Below, piece after piece: positions 1 to 6,840 of a DNA stretch of 7,883 nt; within the stretch, counting starts at the first letter, position 1, and every line of letters starts with the position of its first letter. Under the pieces are notes generated by a model. That model worked only from the letters and a program-made list of their open reading frames with translations. It made no database searches and was not told the DNA's origin. The DNA comes from Thermoprotei archaeon. GTDB lineage: Archaea > Thermoproteota > Methanomethylicia > Nezhaarchaeales > WYZ-LMO8. The position numbers and the translations under genes were made by a program. The stretch lies in the NCBI GenBank assembly GCA_003649565.1, contig QMSF01000032.1:1-7883 (forward strand), read 5' to 3'.

Positions 1-64
1 AACCCCGGTCTACGCACCACACGCAATAATAGAAAAAGTAAACTTCACCAAATCAACGATCTAA
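1..64 (+). CDS. Possible C-terminal end of an unidentified protein (5' end outside window)
   Basis: Starting at base 2, twenty plus-strand codons read TPVYAPHAIIEKVNFTKSTI and end in TAA at 62-64. The segment looks protein-like, but it is too short to assign. A second plus-strand frame is also open here, so the choice of frame is not secure. If real, the gene ends just before the TATA-like box of the tRNA and would be followed by it on the same strand. No function can be proposed. Confidence 0.25.
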   Translation, partial: TPVYAPHAIIEKVNFTKSTI

Positions 65-68
65 AAAT

Positions 69-78
69 AAATATAAAA
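69..78 (+). promoter_or_regulatory. TATA-like box of the tRNA-Thr gene
   Basis: The sequence AAATATAAAA is centred about 30 bases upstream of the first tRNA base at 104. In archaea the TATA box sits about 25 bases before the transcription start, so initiation is expected near 98-103, giving a short or absent leader. The surrounding sequence is A-rich, which weakens the call, but spacing and strand fit well. A clear upstream BRE was not distinguished. Confidence 0.5.
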
Positions 79-103
79 CCAGCAAAAGCCCACTAAAGAT
101 AAA

Positions 104-180
104 GCCCCGGTAGCTCAGTCTGGTAGAGCACCGGCTTGGTAAGCCGGTGGTCCCGGGTTCAAAGCCCGGCCGGGGCTCCA
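104..180 (+). tRNA. tRNA-Thr (anticodon GGT), intronless, CCA encoded
   Basis: The full cloverleaf can be folded by eye. The acceptor stem is 104-110 with 170-176, the D stem 113-116 with 126-129, the anticodon stem 131-135 with 143-147, and the T stem 153-157 with 165-169. The anticodon loop TTGGTAA (136-142) places GGT at 138-140, which reads ACC and ACU threonine codons. The T loop is TTCAAAG. The discriminator is T at 177, as is usual for archaeal tRNA-Thr, and CCA at 178-180 is encoded in the genome. All stem pairs are G:C except one T:A in the D stem, as expected of a thermophile. There is no intron. It faces the glycan gene cluster, which reads the other way. Confidence 0.97.
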
Positions 181-196
181 TCTAAAAATTTTAGAT
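180..196. repeat. 17-base perfect palindrome at the 3' edge of the tRNA
   Basis: ATCTAAAA-A-TTTTAGAT is a perfect inverted repeat around base 188, beginning on the last A of the tRNA CCA. Its A/T-rich arms make a weak hairpin, and the T-run at 189-192 could help terminate tRNA transcription. Its left half, ATCTAAAAAT, also occurs upstream of the tRNA at 59-68, so the tRNA is bracketed by a 10-base direct repeat. This may be chance in A/T-rich DNA or the trace of a recombination site. No integrase gene is visible. Confidence 0.4.
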
Positions 197-258
197 CCCG
201 ATCTCCAAGCATACCAGTACTAATATCGAGAGATTCTCTTACTTCTCTCCTTATTAAG

Positions 259-408
259 CTAACTCAAGTACTGAGGCTGAGGACTAGACAGGTACTGAAC
301 TTTAACGCTAACTTCTTTGTTTTCTTTAAAAATCATCCAGCCGTCTAAGGTGTTCCAATTCCATTTCATGTCTAGTGGTAGGTTTTGGCCGTAGAGCAGG
401 CATCCTTC
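259..408 (-). pseudogene. In-frame coding-like continuation of the 409-744 ORF beyond a TAG stop
   Basis: Continuing in the same minus-strand frame past the TAG at 409-411 gives 49 sense codons before another TAG at 259-261. The peptide starts EGCLLYGQNLPLDMKWNW and ends VQYLSSPQPQYLS. It contains three tryptophans, several aromatic residues and varied codons with many C or G third positions, like the ORF before it. A further 12 codons end at a third TAG (220-222). The simplest reading is a decayed 3' gene end with a nonsense mutation. The alternatives are TAG readthrough, for example as pyrrolysine, or a chance open frame. The rest of the gap to the tRNA (181-258) shows no convincing gene. 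Confidence 0.45.
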
Positions 409-744
409 CTAGACCGAGGTTAATGGGTTCGGCGCAAGCTCAGCGTTTATTCTCAAGCCTTTCTTGCGGAGGAGGTAGCTGATCTTTTGATCGGCTGTCA
501 CCGCAACTTCTTCTAGGCCTTTTGGAACCCTCCAGACCATGTTTCCTCCGGACAGTATTATCGCGCCTTCTTCGAACATCCTCTTTTCCACCTTTGGATT
601 GCGTCTTTTGAGGGATTCCATTATTGCATCATCCAGCGGCATAGTTCCATGGAAGATTATGTCTCCGATGCTGGTCTCTCTCAGTTTCGGGAATCCTCTC
701 CTGTAGTAGCTGTAGAACACTTCGTTATGCTTGTTCATAGGCAT
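409..744 (-). CDS. Short protein of unknown family, possibly a remnant of a longer gene
   Basis: The ORF gives 111 residues from the ATG at 744, or 109 from the ATG at 738. The second ATG is preferred because GAAGG (749-745) lies 6 bases before it, whereas AGG directly abuts the first. I do not recognise the family. It is soluble, with no signal peptide or membrane segment, and contains GDIIFHGTMPLDDA and EEGAIILSGGNMVWRVPKG. It starts one codon after the TGA of the GT4 gene and in the same frame. Its G+C is about 49% against about 34% in that gene, and its codons end more often in C or G. The frame stays coding-like after its TAG stop (see 259-408). Together these suggest a 3' piece of an older host gene cut by arrival of the A/T-rich cluster. 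A complete small gene cannot be excluded. Confidence 0.6.
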   Translation of the reverse strand: MPMNKHNEVFYSYYRRGFPKLRETSIGDIIFHGTMPLDDAIMESLKRRNPKVEKRMFEEGAIILSGGNMVWRVPKGLEEVAVTADQKISYLLRKKGLRINAELAPNPLTSV

Positions 745-747
745 CCT

Positions 748-1878
748 TCATTTCGACTTTTCAAACATTAATGAAATCACATAACAGTAAAGCCTGTAAA
801 GTCTATAACTTACATTATACCATGAGAATCTTGAAATGAAATTTCCTGGAACCCGGCTACATGCGTTACCTCTGTTAACTTTCCACAACAGGGTTAAGAT
901 ATGAGCAGCATGTTTTGCCGAACTAACTCGTATACAATACTGCTTTACTATTTCTGGAATTTGGGATGACTTCCTAATAATAACGTGACAACCATTTAGT
1001 AGAGCTTCGATTATTACGAAGCCAAAGCCTTCCTGAAGGCTTGGATGGATAAGGCAGAAAGTCTCTCGATAAATCTTTTTTAATTCTAAATCGGAAACAA
1101 CGGGCTTGTAGATTACTTTTACCTTAGAGGATATCTCTTTCAATACATTATACAACGAAGAACAGCCTTTTCCAATTAAATAAAAACTCCACTCATCGTC
1201 AACATTAGCGAGCTCCTTAATTATTTGAACCAAAAACTCTGGATTTTTCTTCTCTTCACAACGACCTATGTATGCTATAGTCTTTTTCTTCTCTGCAATA
1301 TATTGACGTGGCCCTAGATGATTAACTCCCGGATAAATCGTTACTATCCTTCTGCGATCTAATTTTAATCTTTTTATCAATTCCCTTTTAGTTTGATCAG
1401 AAACTGCGACGTAATAATGGCAAAAATGTTTGGCGAGTAAATAACATACTGTAGCATAAAGGTTCCATAATAAGTTGTATAAATTTTTGAGTTTGAAATT
1501 CTTATATGCGTAAAGATCATGAAAAGTGACAATTTTCACACCTGGCAGCAGTATGGCCCAAATCATTTCAGGAAACATAAGATGAAATATTGTATTCACA
1601 TAGTTTTTTCTGAAAATTAATGAGATCAGAATTTTCAAGACATATCCCATCATAATAGCTTGATTTAATATAAAAGTACCCAGGTCACTGATCTTCTTGC
1701 TGACTAACCGTACCTTAGGGCATTTTATCGTCAGTTTGCTCAGGATCTCCTGGTTACTTATTTGAATTTGAAGAAGGTTTTTCATAAGACTAAAGAAATA
1801 TCTAACCCGACCATCAGTCACTTGAGGTTTTACAAACCAACCTAAAACAACTACTTTCTTTATTCCTTCTCGCGACAT
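748..1878 (-). CDS. GT4-family glycosyltransferase (GT-B fold)
   Basis: This 376-residue protein is a retaining GT-B enzyme that would transfer a sugar from a nucleotide sugar to a growing glycan on the cytoplasmic side of the membrane. The N-terminal domain has TDGRVRYFFSL (21-31), where GT4 enzymes carry their glycine-rich loop, then VTFHDLYAY (117-125) and VAVSDQTKREL (157-167). The C-terminal domain has YIGRCEEKKNPEFLV (203-217) and PSLQEGFGFVIIEAL (279-293). In the latter, E283 and E291 form the EX7E motif that binds the donor. The ending RFSWYNVSYRLYRLY (350-364) matches the usual C-terminal helix of the family. The length is normal. The gene overlaps the upstream membrane-protein gene by 19 bases, and GGGG 8 bases before the ATG is a weak ribosome site. 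Donor and acceptor sugars cannot be read from sequence. Confidence 0.92.
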   Translation of the reverse strand: MSREGIKKVVVLGWFVKPQVTDGRVRYFFSLMKNLLQIQISNQEILSKLTIKCPKVRLVSKKISDLGTFILNQAIMMGYVLKILISLIFRKNYVNTIFHLMFPEMIWAILLPGVKIVTFHDLYAYKNFKLKNLYNLLWNLYATVCYLLAKHFCHYYVAVSDQTKRELIKRLKLDRRRIVTIYPGVNHLGPRQYIAEKKKTIAYIGRCEEKKNPEFLVQIIKELANVDDEWSFYLIGKGCSSLYNVLKEISSKVKVIYKPVVSDLELKKIYRETFCLIHPSLQEGFGFVIIEALLNGCHVIIRKSSQIPEIVKQYCIRVSSAKHAAHILTLLWKVNRGNACSRVPGNFISRFSWYNVSYRLYRLYCYVISLMFEKSK

Positions 1879-4800
1879 TTTATAAGCCCCATCCGTCCTT
1901 TTAATGAGAATCTACCTATCAAGTATAAAGTTATGAGCAGAATTTTACAGGATGCTCCAATTAGCATATATCTTATTCCCATATATTCAACAGAGACGAT
2001 TTTTTCTTCACTAATCTCTGAAGGCAAAACAAATCCATTAAATGCCGAATAAGCTAAGATAGGTTTAACATTTTTTCCATCATAAATTAAACGAAATGCT
2101 TCATTGTAGGATTCTGTAAATAATAGATATCGTGTATTTTTTAGAGGCGGCAATTTAACCATATACAGACCATTAGCCATCCTACCTACTTGTAAGGTTG
2201 GTCTTTCCACACTACTCATAAATGGTTGCTGTCTATTAGAGATCACAATCATTATTTTTTTAACATCTACTTGTGACTTCACTTTCAGAGTGTATTCTCC
2301 TTTAGTAAGAGTAATCGCTCCAAGGTTAAAAAATGCATCATCCAGAGTATAATTTAATCTGACTATCGATTGCCATAACGTAGTGTTAGAGTCATTTCTT
2401 AAGATCATGATATCAATGGATTTATTCATGGTATCTGGTGTACCGTAGATTGGGTAGAGATACAAATAATATTTTTCATCCGAAGGAATGGACAACTTAT
2501 ATGCGTACATGTTTGAAAAATCGCTTCTCTCAAATTCTTCAGGAGTAATTAAGAACACAAAGGTGACGTTCGAAAAGTTATCTGATAAGATCTGATTTAT
2601 TTCGTTTCCATTTTTCGGTATTAGTACTATTGAGGAAATGGCTGATAATCCTCCTAAGTTTTTAATTACTAGGGTGTTTGCACCTTCTTGTAGATGCCAA
2701 GTTCCAGCATCAATCCATTTGTAGCTTAATCCAATTTTTCTCGTTGATAAATTAATAAAAGAGGTTTCATTGCCAATTATTAGCATTATTTTTCCTAGAG
2801 TTTTTAGGTTACCAGTTAACGCTTTAATATACAAATGATATTCTCCTTGCTCCTTTACATCTATAGGAAGGACCATTTTAGACATGTATCCAACAGTTAG
2901 CGCGTAATAGCTTGGCGATGATGAAAGCTCTCCAGGAATTATATACCAACACAGGTCACCAAAAGTCCATGTAGAAGCATCAACAGTAAGGTTCGTAAAC
3001 TTTGAAGGATCTATTCTAATAGCGTTCTTAGAAAAAGAAGCAATCATCGCGGATAACGATCCATCGTTAAGTATCAAGATATCTGGTTTTGATATTCGAT
3101 ATCGAGATTCTTCATCAAGATTTTCTGGGAAAATTAACAAAGTCTTCGTAAGTGGGAATCCTATTTTTGATAAATACATCAGAGTATCTTTATCTCCGAT
3201 TATATAACCAACTCGATCATGTAAGCTCATAAGGGGGAGAGCATCATTTAGTTTAAGGATTATCAGCTTATTATCGAATAATCGAACTTTGTTTAAATTT
3301 TCTCCAGAGGCTAAATATTTAAAAACATGCCGCATTTGAGCTGGTGGAAAAGATTTGAAATCGTCCCTGTTTTGAGGTAAAGATACGTCGCCTCTTACTA
3401 CAACGTATTTAATGCCTATTAATTTTAAGAGTTCATCCCATTTCCACGAATAATTGTAGTACAGTCTAACCATGAGCCAGCGTAAAAATTGATCAGATAG
3501 GGTCAGCTCCATTTCCGTAGGTAGTCCCAGTGTTTGCTTTATTTGTTGAGAAATTGTGAAATCTAGAAAAGATCTATTGGCCCAAGTATAATTAGCAGCC
3601 CAGCTCGCAGGCGGAATATATGTCACCTTATAATCTCCGTTATCTAGATGAAAAATCTCGTACATTTTCTTGTAATAATCAGGAAGATCGATCGTCTGAA
3701 TCTCCGTATTTGCATAGACAGCTACCGCGGATAAATAGATACAAAATGAAAGCAAAGTAACGACGAGTACTACCCGATTAACTAATTTTAACTTCTTTGG
3801 ACGAAGAGTTCTAGATAAACTAATGTATAGAAAATAAGAAAGAGAGAAAATTGGTAATACCATAAACTTTCCGGTATCCCTGTAGATCCAAAAGAATGGC
3901 ACAATTCTCATCAATGCAAGGAATAGCTGTCGAAATGGAGGCAAGAAACCCATGGCAAGAAACAAGCCTACTATGGCGTTGTATATGAAGAATCTACTTT
4001 GGATTAAGTTTGATACTATTGATCGACCTCTAATTGTTATGATATACAATGAAATCACTAAACATGCATACATAAAGAACCCTATAATAGCTATTGATAA
4101 TGGCGTCTCAAACGTATCGCGTAATAAATTCTCTAGAAACAATGAATTATAGAACCCTACCTCCTCTTGTCTAATTACATAGGATCTGTTTACGACTAAA
4201 AATTCATGTAAAACAAAAGGAAGCGCCGCACTCAAAGGTATAAGATAAATTGATATAACGTTTAACAATTTTTCTTTAAGAACGAGTTTAGATGTTCGCT
4301 GGCCGTTAAGCAAATAACAAAATGAGTATATGACACAGGATAAAAGGAATATTCCGAAGAAGTGGGGATTAGTTAGTACTAACAATTCAGAAGCTAGCAA
4401 GAAAAGCAGCAACTTTGTGAACTTTTCAAAAGGCTTATCAAGCAATGTTTTCGTAGCAAATATGAATATAGGATAACCTAAAAGAATGGTATTATGACCT
4501 ATTATGAATCTATGTACCATGTAAAGATTAAACATATTAGTTACAGAAGCTAAAAAAGCTGCCCAGCTTTTTCTTGGAGGAAGCTTGATTAACAAGTAAT
4601 AACTCACAACCCCTGTTGCAGTAAAAATAAGTACGATTAGCAATTTGTGCGCCATAGGAATATCTCCTACTATAGAGTATATTCCGTATATCATTGAGTT
4701 ATAAATGGCATTACCGAGAAGTATATTGGGTTTACCAAAATTAGTGAGATGATCCCACGGAAATTGAAATGCGTGCCATAATTGTTCAGGTATATATATT

Positions 4801-4925
4801 ATTGAAATATCTCCCATAGCAATGGGGCTGGAATTCGAGAAAAGGGCTAGCAGGAAAAATAGAGCAAATATGAAGAAGAGGCAGGATGCAATTAGAAATT
4901 TAACTAAGTTCTTTATTTTTGTCAA
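1860..4925 (-). CDS. Large polytopic membrane protein, probable YfhO/AftD-like GT-C glycosyltransferase
   Basis: This 1021-residue protein has a multi-helix N-terminal half (about 10-404, roughly a dozen membrane segments), a large outer domain (about 405-985), one last helix (about 986-1005) and a basic tail. GD at 38-39 in the first outer loop sits where GT-C enzymes keep their catalytic acid. Other family-like features are FFWIYRDTGKF (344-353), LLKLIGIKYVVVRGD (499-513) and the C-terminal LLFTESYNEAFRLIYDGK (934-951), which resembles the YfhO/AftD ending. The outer domain seems to hold two beta-sandwich, carbohydrate-binding-like stretches (about 690-770 and 808-897) and twelve N-X-S/T sequons. 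The likely role is addition of a sugar from a polyprenyl-phosphate donor at the outer face. The start is TTG at 4925 with GGTGAT 5 bases upstream. TTGA overlaps the stop of the previous gene, so translation is coupled. The family assignment comes from pattern recognition and is less certain than the gene itself. Confidence 0.88.
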   Translation of the reverse strand: MTKIKNLVKFLIASCLFFIFALFFLLALFSNSSPIAMGDISIIYIPEQLWHAFQFPWDHLTNFGKPNILLGNAIYNSMIYGIYSIVGDIPMAHKLLIVLIFTATGVVSYYLLIKLPPRKSWAAFLASVTNMFNLYMVHRFIIGHNTILLGYPIFIFATKTLLDKPFEKFTKLLLFLLASELLVLTNPHFFGIFLLSCVIYSFCYLLNGQRTSKLVLKEKLLNVISIYLIPLSAALPFVLHEFLVVNRSYVIRQEEVGFYNSLFLENLLRDTFETPLSIAIIGFFMYACLVISLYIITIRGRSIVSNLIQSRFFIYNAIVGLFLAMGFLPPFRQLFLALMRIVPFFWIYRDTGKFMVLPIFSLSYFLYISLSRTLRPKKLKLVNRVVLVVTLLSFCIYLSAVAVYANTEIQTIDLPDYYKKMYEIFHLDNGDYKVTYIPPASWAANYTWANRSFLDFTISQQIKQTLGLPTEMELTLSDQFLRWLMVRLYYNYSWKWDELLKLIGIKYVVVRGDVSLPQNRDDFKSFPPAQMRHVFKYLASGENLNKVRLFDNKLIILKLNDALPLMSLHDRVGYIIGDKDTLMYLSKIGFPLTKTLLIFPENLDEESRYRISKPDILILNDGSLSAMIASFSKNAIRIDPSKFTNLTVDASTWTFGDLCWYIIPGELSSSPSYYALTVGYMSKMVLPIDVKEQGEYHLYIKALTGNLKTLGKIMLIIGNETSFINLSTRKIGLSYKWIDAGTWHLQEGANTLVIKNLGGLSAISSIVLIPKNGNEINQILSDNFSNVTFVFLITPEEFERSDFSNMYAYKLSIPSDEKYYLYLYPIYGTPDTMNKSIDIMILRNDSNTTLWQSIVRLNYTLDDAFFNLGAITLTKGEYTLKVKSQVDVKKIMIVISNRQQPFMSSVERPTLQVGRMANGLYMVKLPPLKNTRYLLFTESYNEAFRLIYDGKNVKPILAYSAFNGFVLPSEISEEKIVSVEYMGIRYMLIGASCKILLITLYLIGRFSLKGRMGLIKCREKE

Positions 4926-5800
4926 GATTCATCACCCAATTTCCAATTTGTTATCAGTGCTTTGACAATACCGTAAATAAAAGCAAGCCTCTCAATTATT
5001 TTGAGAATTATGAAAGATAACGTCATTCCTACTGAAAATTTTATTGCATTCATTAAATTGAGAGAGCTGACATGACTAAAAAGATAATTCCTAACTATGG
5101 TCTTGTAATCGTCATCATCTTTTCTCTTCTTAATAGATATTCCGGCAACGAAACCATAGTAGATCCATTTTTTCAGGTATTGTATAATATTATCATTCTC
5201 GATGTAGAGAATTCTTTTTGTTGACGACACGTATTTGTATCCTTTCTTAAAAAATTTTTTTGCAAAAAAGAGATCTTCAGCAAAGACCATGTCTCGATCA
5301 TAACAACCAGTTTTGAAGAATGCCGTCTTCCTCATGAATCTTGGCGCAACAGATTGTTCATCAGTTTTCCTTAAGATCTCACCTACGAGTTTGCATTTAC
5401 CGATAAAGCTTGTAGGGAGAATTTGTTGAGGAATTACTATACCTTCAACATCAATTATGTCTTCCATTAATTTTACACATTCCGACAATAAACCCTTCTC
5501 GGTAATCATATCATCGTCAAGAAATAATAGATACTCTCCTTTTGAGATGATAGCACCAAGATTTTTTTGCTCAGCACGTTCACGGCCCCCCACAACAAAT
5601 TTCACAGCCGGCGGAATCATTAATTTAGAAACAAAGTCTTTAGTATATAACCTGCGGAACTTGATATTGCCTACAATGATTATTTCTTTTTCAGGATAAT
5701 TATCGAGTAGTAAATTCTTTATAGTTAGATAAGTTATGTCTCTTGGAATTCCAAGAGGCACGATTATGGAGACTAATGGCGTTTTGTCATTTTTCGCCAT
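4922..5800 (-). CDS. GT2-family glycosyltransferase with C-terminal hydrophobic segment
   Basis: From the ATG at 5800 the protein has 292 residues. An upstream in-frame ATG at 5833 is open, but the 5800 start has GAGGTGAT (5817-5810) 9 bases before it and begins just ahead of the family's first strand, VSIIVPLG (10-17). The GT-A fold shows QKNLGAIISKGEYLLFLDDDM (78-98), with DDD at 95-97 for metal and nucleotide-sugar binding, and AEDLFFAKKFFKKGYKY (174-190), whose ED supplies the likely base. Near the end, an unusual KKRKDDDDYK run (224-233) precedes a hydrophobic stretch (about 251-282) that probably holds it at the membrane. It would extend a lipid-linked or protein-linked glycan from the cytoplasmic side. 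It overlaps the upstream GT2 gene by 28 bases and the downstream GT-C-like gene by 4. The sugar used is unknown. Confidence 0.9.
   Translation of the reverse strand: MAKNDKTPLVSIIVPLGIPRDITYLTIKNLLLDNYPEKEIIIVGNIKFRRLYTKDFVSKLMIPPAVKFVVGGRERAEQKNLGAIISKGEYLLFLDDDMITEKGLLSECVKLMEDIIDVEGIVIPQQILPTSFIGKCKLVGEILRKTDEQSVAPRFMRKTAFFKTGCYDRDMVFAEDLFFAKKFFKKGYKYVSSTKRILYIENDNIIQYLKKWIYYGFVAGISIKKRKDDDDYKTIVRNYLFSHVSSLNLMNAIKFSVGMTLSFIILKIIERLAFIYGIVKALITNWKLGDES
4931..4936 (-). promoter_or_regulatory. Shine-Dalgarno site deciding the TTG start of the GT-C-like gene
   Basis: Read on the minus strand, GGGTGATGAATC directly precedes TTG at 4925-4923. The core GGTGAT is complementary to the 3' end of 16S rRNA and lies 5 bases before the start. 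It sits within the last codons of the upstream GT2 gene, so ribosomes finishing that gene can restart in place. Confidence 0.75.
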
Positions 5801-6765
5801 AATGACCTTATCACCTCTTTTGTTACGGCACACGGTACTACGGCGAATTGAATCAATAGATCAAGTAAGAAGAAAGAAATCGAGTATTTAATACTTTTGG
5901 TTTTATAGTAGTAATGAATTAGGATGCCAATAAGAGGTATCAAAAAAAGAGGAGTATTAAGAATCAAGAAATACATGAAGATTATATATGGAGCTACTAC
6001 TATAAGCCGTCTTATCATTACTGGATTAAGTTTATGTTTTTTAACGAATTCCGGATAGTAAGTTGCGAGACGTGAGAAATGTTTTAAGAAATCTTTAAGC
6101 GTTTTTCTGTGGCGATGGTAAACTACCAAATTTGGAGAGTATATTATTTTTTTGCCATCTCTCAGTACCCTCAATACAAGATCTAAGTCCTCACCGACGC
6201 CATCTATGAATTCATAGTTGTTAAAAATCTCTTTCTTAAGTAATAAATTCGCAGTTACTGGGTGATGACAAAGGGTTAATTTTAGGTAGTTAAGCTCTAC
6301 CCTTTTCATCATCGTCGGGAAAGGAGAAAAAAGTCCACAGTTATAATACTTCTCAAATGTGCTGTTCGTAGTTATGCCTATTACGGGACCTCCGACTCCT
6401 GCTATGGTTGGATCATCTTTTATTGAGACGATATGTGATATCATGGTTTTAAAGGTGTTGTTAGGAATTATGCAATCAGAATCAACAAAATAAATGAATG
6501 ATCCTTTTGCTTTTCTAACCCCTATATTTCGCGCAGCTCCAACTGAAATTTTTCCACAAGTTAGTAGAAAAAAATTTATCTTTAGAGGCACATCTGTCGG
6601 AAGCGGTAGTTTTCTTTCTGAAACTAAGATAACTTCTAATGCGTTATTATCTACTTTTTTTAGAATATCGTTACATATATCTATGTTTGCCATTATGCTG
6701 TCAATTAATGGTTTGAGATCCTCCATTCCTTTATTAAACGGAACGACTATTGAAATTAAAGTCAC
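5773..6765 (-). CDS. GT2-family glycosyltransferase, membrane-anchored
   Basis: This 330-residue protein is a GT-A enzyme. ISIVVPF (4-10) forms the first strand. GAARNIGVRKAKGSFIYFVDSD (76-97) contains the DSD donor and metal site at 95-97, and GEDLDLVLR (191-199) holds the acid region. YHRHRKTLKDFLKHFSR (216-232), rich in histidine and arginine, matches the segment after the catalytic domain in many membrane GT2 enzymes. Two hydrophobic stretches (about 252-284 and 294-314) anchor the C-terminus. The start is GTG at 6765 with GAGGTGAT 4 bases upstream. It is the first gene of the glycosyltransferase run, about 75 bases after the S-layer-like gene, and probably acts first or early on a lipid-linked glycan. 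Its TAG stop is followed in frame by TAA three codons on, inside the next gene. The donor and acceptor sugars are unknown. Confidence 0.92.
   Translation of the reverse strand: MTLISIVVPFNKGMEDLKPLIDSIMANIDICNDILKKVDNNALEVILVSERKLPLPTDVPLKINFFLLTCGKISVGAARNIGVRKAKGSFIYFVDSDCIIPNNTFKTMISHIVSIKDDPTIAGVGGPVIGITTNSTFEKYYNCGLFSPFPTMMKRVELNYLKLTLCHHPVTANLLLKKEIFNNYEFIDGVGEDLDLVLRVLRDGKKIIYSPNLVVYHRHRKTLKDFLKHFSRLATYYPEFVKKHKLNPVMIRRLIVVAPYIIFMYFLILNTPLFLIPLIGILIHYYYKTKSIKYSISFFLLDLLIQFAVVPCAVTKEVIRSLWRKMTKRH
5810..5817 (-). promoter_or_regulatory. Shine-Dalgarno site deciding the start of the second GT2 gene
   Basis: GAGGTGAT on the minus strand lies 9 bases before the ATG at 5800 and supports that start over the ATG at 5833. 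It lies within the 3' end of the upstream GT2 gene, which is consistent with translational coupling. Confidence 0.75.
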
Positions 6766-6769
6766 CTAT

Positions 6770-6777
6770 ATCACCTC
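6770..6777 (-). promoter_or_regulatory. Shine-Dalgarno site for the GTG start of the first GT2 gene
   Basis: GAGGTGAT on the minus strand lies 4 bases before the GTG at 6765-6763. The core is the same as at the next two gene starts. It supports the non-ATG start, which immediately precedes the first beta strand of the GT2 fold. Confidence 0.75.
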
Positions 6778-6783
6778 TATGCC

Positions 6784-6799
6784 AAAAATCAATAAAAAA
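6784..6799 (-). terminator. T-rich stretch, possible terminator after the S-layer-like gene
   Basis: On the minus strand, T6 (6799-6794) and T5 (6788-6784) runs follow the TGA of the S-layer-like gene by about 42 bases. Archaeal transcription often ends at such oligo-T runs without a hairpin. If so, the glycosyltransferase genes need their own promoter here, but no TATA-like box at a suitable distance stands out. Partial readthrough from the S-layer-like gene is therefore equally possible. Confidence 0.4.
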
Positions 6800-6840
6800 G
6801 ATTAGTTAGAGTTAAATGTCGGAAGTATTGTCAATCCTGG

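Noticed and set aside
136..348. Plus-strand 70-residue open frame
   Set aside because: It begins inside the tRNA anticodon loop, shows no family-like motif, and overlaps a better minus-strand coding-like frame.
3952..4152. Plus-strand 66-residue open frame
   Set aside because: It lies wholly within the strongly supported GT-C-like membrane protein on the other strand and has no features of its own.
5457..5699. Plus-strand 80-residue open frame
   Set aside because: It is antisense to the catalytic core of the second GT2 gene, including its DDD motif, so it is a shadow.
6494..6805. Plus-strand 103-residue open frame
   Set aside because: It is antisense to the N-terminal GT-A domain of the first GT2 gene. 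Its composition reflects that gene.
6784..6820. Dedicated promoter for the glycosyltransferase genes
   Set aside because: The T-rich tract could pass for a TATA box, but initiation about 25 bases downstream would fall inside the Shine-Dalgarno site. No better-placed box is evident.
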